From: AP-15 sp963737145
GTDB taxonomy: Bacteria > Pseudomonadota > Alphaproteobacteria > ATCC43930 > CGMCC-115725
Direction of reading: 5' to 3'
DNA: 64,000 nt
Assembly: GCA_963737145.1 (NCBI GenBank)
Contig: CAVTRO010000003.1
Coordinates: 186,001 to 250,000, forward strand
Shown: positions 42,376 to 51,300 of the stretch, one piece after another
Layout of the letters: every line of letters begins with the position of its first letter
Numbering within the stretch: the stretch's first letter is position 1
Program-made: the position numbers and the translations under genes
Notes under the pieces: generated by a model
What the model was told of the DNA's origin: nothing
Seen by the model: the letters and a program-made list of their open reading frames with translations, nothing else
Databases searched by the model: none

Positions 42376-42903
42376 TCAGCTCGCGGCGCGGGCAATCGCA
42401 GCGGTAATCAGGGCGGCGGCCTCCTCGGCATCCGCCCAGCGCGCGATGTTGACCCATTTGCCGGCTTCAAGGTCTTTGTAATGGCGGAAGAAATGCGCGA
42501 TCTGATCGCGCAGGATCGGCGGCAAGTCCTGATATGACCGCACTCCGGTGTAGAACGGATGGAGCTCATCGACCGGGACGGCAAGGATCTTCTCGTCGGG
42601 TCCCTGCTCATCTTCCATCATCAATGCACCGATCGGCCGGCAACGAACGACCGCTCCCGGCACCACCGCAGCCGGACCGACAACCAATACGTCGATCGGA
42701 TCGCCATCCTGCGCCAAGGTGTGCGGCACAAAACCGTAATTGCCGGGGTAAAACATCGCGGTATGCAGGAAGCGATCGACGAAGACCGCGCCGGATGCCT
42801 TGTCGAGTTCGTATTTAACCGGCACGCCGCCCTGCGGTATCTCGACAACGACATTTATGTCGTGCGGCGGTGCGCGGCCGATCGGGATCTTCGCGATATC
42901 CAT
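42376..42903 (-). CDS. ppa: Inorganic pyrophosphatase, family I
   Basis: The 175-residue enzyme hydrolyses pyrophosphate to phosphate and drives biosynthetic reactions. The family signature is DGDPIDVLVVG, with metal-binding aspartates. KYELDKASGAVFVDRFL, FYPGNYGFVPHT and FFRHYKDLEAGKW are the other conserved blocks. Length and sequence are standard for bacterial hexameric PPase. It is 18 bp downstream of the VOC protein gene on the same strand. The neighbourhood gives no special role. Confidence 0.95.
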   Translation of the reverse strand: MDIAKIPIGRAPPHDINVVVEIPQGGVPVKYELDKASGAVFVDRFLHTAMFYPGNYGFVPHTLAQDGDPIDVLVVGPAAVVPGAVVRCRPIGALMMEDEQGPDEKILAVPVDELHPFYTGVRSYQDLPPILRDQIAHFFRHYKDLEAGKWVNIARWADAEEAAALITAAIARAAS

Positions 42904-42921
42904 CGCGGCGCCCGCCGCTAG

Positions 42922-43383
42922 CTAGGGCGCCATGCCTTTGTCGGCGAGCTCGCGCAGCGCCTTTTCGGACTTTTCGAGATCGAAGCCCATCGCACTCAGC
43001 ACATGCGGCGCCTTCGTGAATTGGATGTTGCCGTACTCCACGACCTCGACCCGATTGCCCCAGGGATCCAGAAAATCGAGGAATGGCCCCGGCAATAGCC
43101 GCCCGCCTGCCTCCTCGACCCGCGCCCGCACACTCGAACGCTCATCGACAACGAGTCCGAAATGACGGCGATGATCCTCGTGCGGTGTCCGGTTTTCTAT
43201 CAGGTTGATGAACTGGTCGCCGAGCTCGATAAAGGCGTTGCCCGGCCGTTTGCCGCGGAGAGTAAAATCGAAGATCTTGCCGTAGAAATCGAGAGCCTGG
43301 TCGATGTCGCCGACTTCGAGGGCGATGTGATTGATGCCGACAAGCCGAGGCTTCTTGGCATCGGTTTGACTGATCTCGGTCAT
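42922..43383 (-). CDS. VOC-superfamily (glyoxalase/bleomycin resistance-like) protein
   Basis: This 153-residue protein has one VOC module of two beta-alpha-beta-beta-beta units. The first strand is VGINHIALEVGDIDQALDFYGKIFDF (His metal ligand), FIELGDQFINLIE and HRRHFGLVVDE carry further ligand positions, and FLDFLDPWGNRVEVVEY is the typical closing block with a Glu ligand. Such proteins are dioxygenases, isomerases or lyases; the reaction is unclear. The ATG at 43383 starts MTEISQTDAKKPR. The longer frame upstream runs over a promoter region and reads as noise. It is probably co-transcribed with ppa. Confidence 0.85.
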   Translation of the reverse strand: MTEISQTDAKKPRLVGINHIALEVGDIDQALDFYGKIFDFTLRGKRPGNAFIELGDQFINLIENRTPHEDHRRHFGLVVDERSSVRARVEEAGGRLLPGPFLDFLDPWGNRVEVVEYGNIQFTKAPHVLSAMGFDLEKSEKALRELADKGMAP

Positions 43384-43537
43384 CCGCGTCCGTCCCGCTG
43401 CTAGTTCGTGCCATGCACAGTGCCTATATATTAACCCGCGCTCGGGATTTCCCCGGAAAACGGCGCTGCGGCGTTTCCCGTGCACCAACCGGTATCGTGT
43501 TCTCAGGGGCGGGGGACCACTCGCCAGGAGAAACGGA

Positions 43538-43798
43538 ATGGACTTGTTCACCAAACTGCCGGAGATGTCTGACGACGCCCTGGCCAATCTGCGGACCAAT
43601 GCAAAGCGGCTCCAGCAGAGCGGCACCCCGGCGCAGCGGACCGATGCTGCCGCGTTGCTGCCGGCTGTCGAAGCCGAAATCGGCGCCCGGCGATTGGCGA
43701 AGGTCAAGGCGACACGAAGTGCGCCGCGCAAGGAACGTCCGCCCGCCGCCCGGCCCTCCAAGCGGGCCAAACCCGAGCCGGTTGCCGAGCCCGATTGA
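43538..43798 (+). CDS. Conserved-looking small hypothetical protein
   Basis: The 86-residue protein has an N-terminal helical part (MDLFTKLPEMSDDALANLRTNAKRL) and a basic, Pro/Ala/Lys-rich tail (RSAPRKERPPAARPSKRAKP). The ribosome site CCAGGAGAAACGGA is strong. It ends 11 bp before the enoyl-CoA hydratase gene, so the two are coupled. The basic tail suggests nucleic acid or membrane-surface contact, but no family is recognised. Confidence 0.65.
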   Translation: MDLFTKLPEMSDDALANLRTNAKRLQQSGTPAQRTDAAALLPAVEAEIGARRLAKVKATRSAPRKERPPAARPSKRAKPEPVAEPD

Positions 43799-43809
43799 GG
43801 CTGCTCTGA

Positions 43810-44589
43810 ATGCCGGTTGATCTGACGATTGAGGGCGCGGTTGCGAAGGTGGTGCTGAACCGCCCTGATAAGCTTAACGCGTTGACCGTCGATATGCGTC
43901 AGAGCCTGTGCGATTATTTCGCGCAGTTGCGGTTCGACGACAAGGTGCGCGCCATCATCCTGACCGGAGCCGGCAGGGGGTTCTGCTCCGGCGCCGACGT
44001 CGACCGCATGGCCGGGCAGCCGCACGATCTGCGCGCCGACCGCGATCGCCTGCAGCGCAGCGGCCACACCTTTATCCGCGCCCTCCATTCGATCGAAAAG
44101 CCGACAATTGCCGCGGTGCGCGGGCCAGCCGTCGGCATCGGCTGGAGCATCGCGCTCGCCTGCGACCTCGTCATAGCCTCAAAGACCGCCCGTTTCTCTC
44201 AGATTTTCCGGCGTATTGGTCTCGCGCCCGACGGCGGCGCGATCTGGTTTCTGACCCGCCGGCTCGGCATGGTCAAAGCCAAGGAGCTCGTGTTCTCGGC
44301 GCGTTTTGTCGAGGCGGAGGAGGCCTTGGCGCTCGGCCTCGTCAATCATGTCGTCGAAGATGACGAGCTGATGAGCAAGACCGAGGAGCTCGCGGCGGAG
44401 TTGGCCGAAGCCCCCACTTTCGCCCTGGGGCTCGCAAAGAAGCTGTTTCACGCCGCCGTCGGCCCCAGCCTCGAAGACTATCTCGAAATCGAGCGCCTAG
44501 TTCAGCCCCAGCTGCACATGACCGCCGACAACGCCGAAGGCGTCGCGGCGTTCAGAGAAAAGAGAAAGCCAAAGTTTACCGGCAGGTGA
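43810..44589 (+). CDS. Enoyl-CoA hydratase/isomerase (crotonase family)
   Basis: The 259-residue crotonase has VVLNRPDKLNALTVDM at the N-terminus. The oxyanion-hole blocks are AGRGFCSGADVDRM and AVRGPAVGIGWSIALACDLVIAS, followed by FSQIFRRIGLAPDGGAIWFLTRRLG. The second catalytic Glu of classical hydratases falls in this last region, where Asp-Gly is seen (APDGGA), so it may be an isomerase or another crotonase type, similar to PaaG-like proteins. It works on acyl-CoA thioesters in the cytoplasm. It is 11 bp after the small hypothetical gene and convergent with the LysR gene. Confidence 0.9.
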   Translation: MPVDLTIEGAVAKVVLNRPDKLNALTVDMRQSLCDYFAQLRFDDKVRAIILTGAGRGFCSGADVDRMAGQPHDLRADRDRLQRSGHTFIRALHSIEKPTIAAVRGPAVGIGWSIALACDLVIASKTARFSQIFRRIGLAPDGGAIWFLTRRLGMVKAKELVFSARFVEAEEALALGLVNHVVEDDELMSKTEELAAELAEAPTFALGLAKKLFHAAVGPSLEDYLEIERLVQPQLHMTADNAEGVAAFREKRKPKFTGR

Positions 44590-44599
44590 CGCGCTGCGT

Positions 44600-45541
44600 C
44601 TATTCCGCCGCGAGTGCTGTTGCCGGCTTAGAGTCGGTGCCGGCCAACTCGTCCCGGTGCTCGTCGAACAAGCGACGAATCCAATCGATCACTGCTCGTA
44701 CGCACGCGGCGCGGCGCAAATCCTGATGCACGATGACCCAATATTCGGCTCCCAGTTCGATGACCGGCGGGGTTATCCGTTGGAGCACCGGGTCGGCGTC
44801 GCCGGCATAGCACGGGAGCAGCCCCACGCCGATCCCCGCCCGTACCGCCGCGGCCCGCAGAGGGAGCGTCGAAGCCCGCAGCGCCACTCGTCCTTCAGTG
44901 GCGCGCATTTCCTCGTCTACCCAGCGGGCACTGATCAGATGACTCTGCTCCTCGGGATAGGTTACCCAACCAGCGCTTCGGAGCGGGTCGCGATCCTCGC
45001 CGTCAATCCGGCGATAGACAGCGCAGGCGATCACGCCAACCTTGGATACGTACAGATTTCCGCCTTCGGGGATGCCGTGGCGCAATGCCAAGTCGGCGTC
45101 CCGGCGCGCGAGATTAGCCGTCTCCCACGATTCGACGAGTTCGAGCGTGAGGGTCGGTGGCAGTCCGGTTTCACCCGATTGATCGAGATGGCGAGCCAAA
45201 AAGCCGCCGCCCCATTCGCCGACTGAAACGCGGACTGTGCCGCTGAGCGCCGGCGAGGCCGCAGCGCGCCTCCTCTCGAGCGCCAGCGCGGCGCTCTCCA
45301 GTTCTTCCGCGACCGGCATCAACGCGTCACCGGCAGCGTTGAGACGCAGTCCCTCGGGCAGCCGGTCAAACAGGGTCGGCCCGCCAAAGGTCGCCTCGAA
45401 GGCGGCCAAGCGACGGCCGACCGTCGGCTGGCTCAAACCGAGCGCGCGACCGGCGGCGCGCAATGAACCGTGGCGTGCGACCGCAAGAAATACGCGGACG
45501 TCGTCCCAATCCATCGATGCAGAGCCGTTCGCAGCAGCCAT
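44600..45541 (-). CDS. LysR-family transcriptional regulator
   Basis: This 313-residue regulator has an N-terminal winged helix-turn-helix (DVRVFLAVARHGSLRAAGRALGLSQPTVGRRLAAFE) and a substrate-binding effector domain (GTVRVSVGEWGGGFLA..., RRDADLALRHGIPEGG, RAGIGVGLLPCY). It is the type that often controls a divergently transcribed gene. The nearest divergent gene is the DUF1127 protein, about 100 bp away, while the enoyl-CoA hydratase is convergent. The target is therefore uncertain. The start may be the first ATG or the one at MDWDDVRVF ten codons later. Confidence 0.9.
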   Translation of the reverse strand: MAAANGSASMDWDDVRVFLAVARHGSLRAAGRALGLSQPTVGRRLAAFEATFGGPTLFDRLPEGLRLNAAGDALMPVAEELESAALALERRRAAASPALSGTVRVSVGEWGGGFLARHLDQSGETGLPPTLTLELVESWETANLARRDADLALRHGIPEGGNLYVSKVGVIACAVYRRIDGEDRDPLRSAGWVTYPEEQSHLISARWVDEEMRATEGRVALRASTLPLRAAAVRAGIGVGLLPCYAGDADPVLQRITPPVIELGAEYWVIVHQDLRRAACVRAVIDWIRRLFDEHRDELAGTDSKPATALAAE

Positions 45542-45640
45542 GATACGGATGTGTATCGCCGCTTACCGAATTTGTCGATCCCTGATTTTTCTGCGTATCG
45601 CCAAATCAGGGGGACACGGATTGCGCAAGGAGATGCCCAA

Positions 45641-45862
45641 ATGCTGACCCTCGTTGGGCGCCAGCCCCAAACGACCCCAGTTTCCTGGACTAAAGTGATG
45701 CGCCTCTGCCGGCAGGGCCGCGCGCTGGCGGCAACGTGGCGCTCGCGGGCGCGCCAACGCGAGGCGCTGGCACGGCTCGATGACCGCCTGCTGGCCGATA
45801 TCGGGCTGACGCGGGAGGCGCAAATTGTGGAGTGCTCGAAGCTGTTCTGGTGGTGCCCGTGA
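45641..45862 (+). CDS. DUF1127 small protein
   Basis: The 73-residue protein has the C-terminal DUF1127 signature RQREALARLDDRLLADIGLTREAQ followed by KLFWW. These short Arg-rich proteins are widespread in alphaproteobacteria; some affect RNA turnover, phosphate or virulence-related regulation. The ATG at 45641 has AAGGAGATGCCCAA upstream. The open frame extends further left but that part overlaps the LysR promoter region. Confidence 0.8.
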   Translation: MLTLVGRQPQTTPVSWTKVMRLCRQGRALAATWRSRARQREALARLDDRLLADIGLTREAQIVECSKLFWWCP

Positions 45863-45925
45863 TCGAGATTTTCGCGTTCCTTGCATGCGTCTCGACTATG
45901 TTCAATCTTTCGCACGGAGCCGCCG

Positions 45926-48900
45926 ATGTACTTTGACCGACGCCTTTGGCAGCTGACCCGTGGCATGCGGGGTTGGATTGCTGCGGCAATTTTCCTGGGC
46001 CTCGTAGCGGCGGTGGTCGGGATCGCGCGGTTTGCGATTCTCGGCGTGCTGCTGTCACGGGTGTTTCAGGGGGGCGGTCTGGTTGCCGTGGTGGTTCCGG
46101 CGTTCGGGGTCGCAGTCGCAGTGGTTTTGCGCGGTTTTGTCGACCACCACCGCGCGATGATCTCGCACCGCACCGCGACCCGGGTGCAGGAGGATTTGCG
46201 CGGCCGGCTCTATGACAAGATCGCCGTACTGGGCCCGGCATGGTTTGCCGGCGAGCGCACCGGCGGGGTGATGCTCTCGGTTGTCGATGGGGTCGAGCAG
46301 CTCCAGACTTTTTTCGGGCAATATGTCCCGCAGGTCTGCATCGCGGTGCTGACGCCGCTGGCGATCTTCGTCTTTATTGCCTTCTGGGACGTGCCGGTTG
46401 CGGCGGTCATGCTGGTCTTCGCGATCGTGACCCTGATCGCGCCTGGCGCCTTCGCGCAGCGCGAGCGCCGCTCGAGCCACGGGCGTCAGGGGGCGCTGAA
46501 GTCCTTCGGCTCGGAGTTTCTCGACGGCGTCCAGGGCCTGCCGACCTTGAAGGCATTCGGCCAGAGCATCGCCTACGGCAGAAGGCTGGCCGCCAGAGCG
46601 CGGGAATTGTGCGACCATTCGCTGCGGGTCTTGTCGATGGGCGTGATGACCCGCGGCATTACCGATTGCGGGGTGGCGATCGGCGCCGCATCGGCCTTGG
46701 CCCTCGCCGTCTGGCGGGTCTCGCACGGCCTGATGAGCATCGAGGCACTACTGATCGTGCTGATGGCCGGCACCGAGATCTTCCGCCCGCTGCGCGATTT
46801 GCGCACGGTCCTACATCAGGGGATGCTCGGGCAATCGGCAGCCGCCGGCGTCAATGCGCTGCTCGCCGCTGAACCCTTGGTTCCCGACCAGCCGCCCGGC
46901 CAGGCGGCGATCCGCCGGCCGCTGCTTCCGACCATCGCTTTCGAGGATGTCTGGTTCGCCTATCCCGGCGGGCGCGGCGCCGCGCATGACGGGCTGTCCT
47001 TCACCGTCGCCGCCGGCGAGAAGATCGGCATCGTCGGGCCGAGCGGCTCCGGCAAGTCCTCGGTTGCGCGGCTGCTGCTGCGCCTCTTCGACCCGCAGCG
47101 CGGCACCGTCCGGATCGGCGGTCATGACATCAAATCGCTCGATCCCGAAGCGCTCCGCCGGATGATCGCGGTTGTCCACCAGGACACCTACCTGTTCTAC
47201 GGCACCGTCGAAGACAACCTGCGGCTCGGCAAGCCCGACGCCACCCGCGACGAGATCGAGGCGGCGGCGCGCGACGCCAATGCGCACGAGTTCATCTCGG
47301 TGTTGCCGCAGGGTTACGACACGATGATCGGCGAGCGCGGGGTATTGCTGTCGGGCGGCCAGCGCCAGCGCCTGGCGATCGCCCGTGCGCTGTTGCGTAA
47401 TGCGCCAATCCTCATTCTCGACGAAGCGCTCTCCTCGGTGGACGCCGAGAACGAAGCGGTCATTCAGCAGGGCCTCGACCGCCTGTCGGCGGGACGCACG
47501 ACCCTGATCCTCGCGCACCGGCTGTCGAGCGTCATCGGCGCCGACCGGATCCTCGTCCTCGACAAAGGCCATATCGTCGAAAGCGGCCGCCATGCCGAGC
47601 TGATCCGCCGCAACGGCCCCTATCACCGGCTGATGGGCGCGCAAGCCGCAGAGCGCGAGGACGATGGCGATATCGTTGCAGCCGATCCGGCAGCGCGCGC
47701 GGTGGGCGACCGCGACAAGATCGATGTCGAGGCGGCGACGGCGACGGATGCGATGGCCGAGGCCGCGGGATCGGTCGGCTGGAGTGCGACGCTCGGAACC
47801 CTGCTGCAGATCATCAAACCATGGCGGCGCCGCTTCGCGATCGTCGTCACATCCGGGATAGCGCGGGTCGCGGCCTTCATCGGGGTCGGCGTTCTCGGAG
47901 CCCTCGCCGTCGCGGCGGTCAAGTTGGGAGCACCCTTCGGGTACCTGCTCATGCTCCTCGCGCTGGCGGCACCGCTCGCCGGGCTGTTGCATTGGCTCGA
48001 AATCTTGGCTGGCGCACGATATAGCCTACCGGCTGTTGGCGGAAATGCGGATCGAACTCTTCCGCAAGCTCGACACCTTGGCGCCGGCCTATCTGGTGCG
48101 GCGGCGCTCCGGCGACCTGATCGCCCTCGCCAATCAGGATATCGAGACGATCGAATATTTCTTCGCCCACACGGTCGCGCCGGCTCTCGTCGCCGTCATG
48201 GTGCCGATGGCGGTGGTGCTGACGCTCGCATTCATGGCGTGGCCGATCGCCTTGGCATTGCTGCCCTTCGTCCTTTATGCCGCTCTCGCTCCGGTCGTGA
48301 CTCGGACGCGGATCGACCATCTCGGCGCGCAAGCGCGCGATGCCCTCGGGCTCCTCAGCGCCTATGTGACCGAGACGATCCAAGGCCTATCCGACCTCGT
48401 GGCGTTTCAGGCGGTAGCCGGCCGGCGGCGCGGCTTCATGCACCTGGTGCGCGGCTACCAGCAAATCCGCCTCGAACTGTTGCGCGATCTCTCTTCGCAG
48501 ACGGCGCAGCTCGAAATCGTGACCGGGCTCGGCGGGCTTGCGGTTGCCGTGGTTGGTGCGCGCCTAGCCGCCGAGCATCAGCTGATGGCCACCACCTTGC
48601 CTTTGCTGATCCTTTTGGCATTGGCCTCGTTCCTGCCGATCTCGGAGATCGCGCAGGTCGGCCGCCAGCTCGCCGACACGATCGCCTCGACCCGCCGCTA
48701 TCACGCGGTGCAGCGCGAGCAGCCGGCGGTCGTCGACGGTCCGCTGCGCCCGTCGGCCCCGGTCGGCGGCTCGGCGATTTGTTTCGAGCATGTCGGCTTC
48801 ACCTATCCGGGCGCCCGCCGGCCGGCGCTGATCGATGTCGATCTAATCGTCCCGGCCGGAACGACGATGGCGCTGGTCGGCCCGTCGGGCGCCGGCAAGA

Positions 48901-49529
48901 CGACAATCGCCAATTTGTTGCTGCGGTTCTGGGATCCCGGCATCGGCCGAATCCTGATCGACGGGGTTGATCTGCGCGAGTTTGAGCTCGACCATCTGCG
49001 GGCGCGCATCTCGCTCGTCTCGCAAGACACCTACCTGTTCAATGACACGCTGCGCGCCAATGTCGCGCTCGCCCGGCCCGAGGCGGACGAGGCCGCGATC
49101 CATCGCGCGCTCGACCAGGCCGCGCTCGCCGATTTTGTCGCGAGCCTGCCCGAAGGTCTCGACACGATGGTCGGCGAGCGCGGCGTGCAGCTCTCCGGCG
49201 GTCAGCGCCAGCGAGTCGCGATCGCCCGTGCTTTTCTGAAGAACGCGCCGACTTTGATCCTCGACGAAGCGACGTCGCATCTCGACGCGGTCAGCGAATC
49301 GCAGGTGCGCGGCGCGCTCGACGCGCTGATGCGGGACCGCACGACAATCGTCATCGCGCATCGGCTCTCGACCGTGCGCAACGCCGACCTCCTCGCCGTG
49401 CTCGACCGCGGCCACCTCGTAGAGACCGGCAGCCACGCCGACCTCCTCGCCCAAGGCGGCCTCTACGCCCGCCTCATCCGACGCCAGATCTCCGGCGCCC
49501 GCCAACCGCTCCGCGCCGCCGGGAATTAA
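45926..49529 (+). pseudogene. Tandem-fused ABC exporter (two TMD-NBD halves, CydDC-like), broken by one extra base near 48001
   Basis: Two complete ABC half-exporters lie in one gene of about 1,200 codons. Half 1 (residues 1-590): six-helix TMD, Walker A VGPSGSGKSS, signature LSGGQRQR, Walker B LILDEALSSVD. Half 2 (from about 630): TMD, VGPSGAGKTT, LSGGQRQR, LILDEATSHLD. The first two helices of half 2 are in the first frame up to HWLE (48001). The rest (SWLAHDIAYRLLAEMRIELF) is in the next frame from 48003. Removing one A from the run at 48000-48002 restores a continuous protein. Fused exporters like this resemble CydDC (thiol export) or lipid/drug exporters; the substrate is unknown. The ATG at 45926 follows CGGAGCCGCCG. 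If the extra base is real, half 2 could still be translated from 48036 but would lack its first helices. Confidence 0.78.
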
Positions 49530-49545
49530 TGTAATCACCGGTCGA

Positions 49546-49665
49546 TCAATCTCGACGCGGGTTGCGGTCACGCTCGACACGCGACATGCGCCAGACGCAA
49601 GCCGCGAGGAAGATCCCGACAATGAGCACAAGGGTAATCCAGATTAAGTTGGGATTATCGACCAT
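49546..49665 (-). CDS. Small single-helix membrane protein (39 residues)
   Basis: From an ATG at 49665 with GAGAGGAAGGTG directly upstream, the frame encodes MVDNPNLIWITLVLIVGIFL, then AACVWRMSRVERDRNPRRD and a stop. A helix at about 8-25 with a basic, Arg-rich cytoplasmic tail follows the positive-inside rule. The gene is convergent with the ABC exporter, 16 bp from its stop. No family recognised; support rests on the ribosome site and the helix. Confidence 0.45.
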   Translation of the reverse strand: MVDNPNLIWITLVLIVGIFLAACVWRMSRVERDRNPRRD

Positions 49666-49982
49666 CACCTTCCTCTCGATCTCGCCCGCGGCGCGAGCTT
49701 GGGCAGCGAAATGGCCGCGTCAAGGATTAAACATTAATTCTAAGGGCGAAACCATTTTAGTATCGGGGGACGCCGGGGATTAATGTGCCCGGTCAACCGA
49801 GGTTCCGACCACCTTCAATACCGGGATTGCCATCGGGTAGTCCGGGGCTCAGCTCAGCCTCCTTCAGCCACCGGAGGCACTGCCGGAACGGCGGCGAATA
49901 TGCCCGCGGGCTAAGTCGCGCAGTGGAGAGGTAAGCGCTGTCTGAATAGAGCGGGGAATTGCTTGGGTACTTGCCAGGATGT

Positions 49983-50036
49983 ATGCCGAAATTTTGGCGT
50001 CACTCGTGCAAGTGACGCGACAAAATACTCCGGCAT
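49983..50036. repeat. Nested inverted repeat forming a 54-base hairpin
   Basis: Three paired blocks nest. ATGCCG (49983-49988) pairs with CGGCAT (50031-50036), ATTTTG (49991-49996) with CAAAAT (50021-50026), and GCGTCACT (49997-50004) with AGTGACGC (50011-50018), around the loop CGTGCA. That is 20 base pairs interrupted only by small bulges. The symmetry would suit an operator for a dimeric regulator, a small RNA hairpin or a miniature mobile repeat. It lies in a gene-free stretch. Confidence 0.6.
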
Positions 50037-50069
50037 CTGCAACTATTAACTGTCCTCCGCCACATCGCG

Positions 50070-50124
50070 AAGAGGGTCGGGAACGCGCGCCTGACGCGAA
50101 GAATTCCCGGCCCTCCCTTCGCAA
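50070..50124 (-). terminator. Imperfect palindrome after DUF2852 gene, possible terminator
   Basis: CGAAGAGGGTCGGGAA (about 50070-50085) is imperfectly complementary to TTCCCGGCCCTCCCTTCG (about 50106-50123), just downstream of the leftward DUF2852 stop. It can form a GC-rich stem with a 20-base loop. There is no U-tract. Confidence 0.35.
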
Positions 50125-50130
50125 ATGGGG

Positions 50131-50544
50131 TCAGGTTTCCGCCGCAGGCGGCGGGCTCTGGGGCCGCCGGCTGCGCTCGGCCATGAATTGATCGAATTCG
50201 GCCTTGTCCTTGGCATGACGCAGGCGGTCGAGAAATTCCTTGAACTCGCGCTGTTCTTCTTCGAGGCGGCGCAGGGTTTCCGTGCGGTATTCGTCAAAGG
50301 CGCGGTTGCCGCTCGATCCTGACCGCATTCCCCACCATCCGCCCGGATTACTCCGGGTTGGGTGACTCTGAGCTTGCTGCTGCCAACGCCGGGCTCCGCA
50401 GCCGGTCCAACGCCCCATTCGACCGCTACCGACCAAATATCCCAGAGCGACGAGGCCGAGCGGCCACCAGATCAGGAAGCCTACTACTGTCAGCGCAATC
50501 CAAGCTGGATTGCCCAAATCGTCCAGTTTTGCCGCGAGCGTCAT
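50131..50544 (-). CDS. DUF2852-family membrane protein
   Basis: The 137-residue protein has an N-terminal segment NPAWIALTVVGFLIWWPLGLVALGYL (one helix or a hairpin). A Gly/Ser-rich linker follows, then the conserved C-terminal helix NRAFDEYRTETLRRLEEEQREFKEFLDRLRHAKDKAEFDQFM, the signature of DUF2852 in alphaproteobacteria. The C-terminal region is probably a cytoplasmic coiled coil. Function unknown. Confidence 0.85.
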   Translation of the reverse strand: MTLAAKLDDLGNPAWIALTVVGFLIWWPLGLVALGYLVGSGRMGRWTGCGARRWQQQAQSHPTRSNPGGWWGMRSGSSGNRAFDEYRTETLRRLEEEQREFKEFLDRLRHAKDKAEFDQFMAERSRRPQSPPPAAET

Positions 50545-50601
50545 GCGAGCCTCTCATGTGAATGTATTTAACATTGACATAGGATCTCGATGCCGCGCTT
50601 G

Positions 50602-51255
50602 TCAAGACTTCGGAGGATCGTCAATCAGGCTGAGGCCGCGGAGATACACCAGCACTCCCGCCTCGAGTAATTCCTCCGGGCTCATCGGCAGTTTGCGGCG
50701 CCCGCCGTCGGCGCGCCCAAACAACGATGCGATGCCGTGCGCCAGAGCCCACAAATGCAGGCTCATCATCAAGGCCGGCGGCCGCCGGTCGCTCGGCAGA
50801 CGGGCGCAGAAGGCGTCCGCAGCGCGGCGCAGCACCGCGAAAGCCCGGTCGGCGGCCTCGCGCAACTCGGGATCGCCTTCGAAGGGCAGGCCCGCCTCGA
50901 ACATCGCCGAATAGAAAGCGGGTTCTTCGCGTGCAAAGGCGAGATACGCGTGCCCGACATTCTCGAACGCGACAAAGGGGTCGGGCCTGCCCTCGTTCCA
51001 GGCGCGGTCGAGGCGCTCCTCGAACAACTCGAACCCGCGGCGCGCCACATCGGCGAGCAATGCCTGGCGGTCGCGAAAATGCCGGTAGGGGGCCGCCGAG
51101 CTTACGCCTGCCGAGCGCGCCGCGTCGGCGAAGGTGAACCCGGCCGGCCCCTTCTCGGCAATCAGGTTGAGCGCGGCGCGGATCAACGCCTCGCGCAGAT
51201 TGCCGTGGTGATAGCCGCGCCGCCCGGTCGCCTGATCGTCTCTCGACCAGCTCAT
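50602..51255 (-). CDS. TetR/AcrR-family transcriptional regulator
   Basis: The 217-residue repressor-type protein has an N-terminal helix-turn-helix (YHHGNLREALIRAALNLIAEKGPAGFTFADAARSAGVSSAAPYRHFRDRQALLADVA) and a C-terminal helical ligand domain of the TetR_C_33/WHG type (AYLAFAREEPAFYSAMFEAGLPF, MMSLHLWALAHGIASLFGR). The ATG at 51255 is preferred because it sits just before the conserved domain. It is divergent from the GST, 45 bp away, so it probably controls that gene and itself through the shared promoter. Confidence 0.9.
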   Translation of the reverse strand: MSWSRDDQATGRRGYHHGNLREALIRAALNLIAEKGPAGFTFADAARSAGVSSAAPYRHFRDRQALLADVARRGFELFEERLDRAWNEGRPDPFVAFENVGHAYLAFAREEPAFYSAMFEAGLPFEGDPELREAADRAFAVLRRAADAFCARLPSDRRPPALMMSLHLWALAHGIASLFGRADGGRRKLPMSPEELLEAGVLVYLRGLSLIDDPPKS

Positions 51256-51300
51256 GCGAGATATTCTACAACGAGCCCATCCATGGCAAATGGGGACGGC

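Larger units (their letters stand above)
49666..50130. other. Intergenic stretch with two hairpins
   Basis: About 465 bp without a supportable gene. It holds a short AT-rich patch (about 49735-49765), a long nested inverted repeat (49983-50036) and an imperfect palindrome just before the DUF2852 stop. It could contain a small RNA or a degenerate mobile repeat. Confidence 0.35.

Noticed and set aside
46811..47992. 393-codon minus-strand frame inside the ABC exporter
   Set aside because: It is antisense to Walker and signature motifs; no domain of its own.
48036..49529. Second ABC half as a separate gene starting at 48036
   Set aside because: Its first two helices are encoded upstream in the other frame and join it exactly when one base is removed, so a frameshifted fusion is the better reading.
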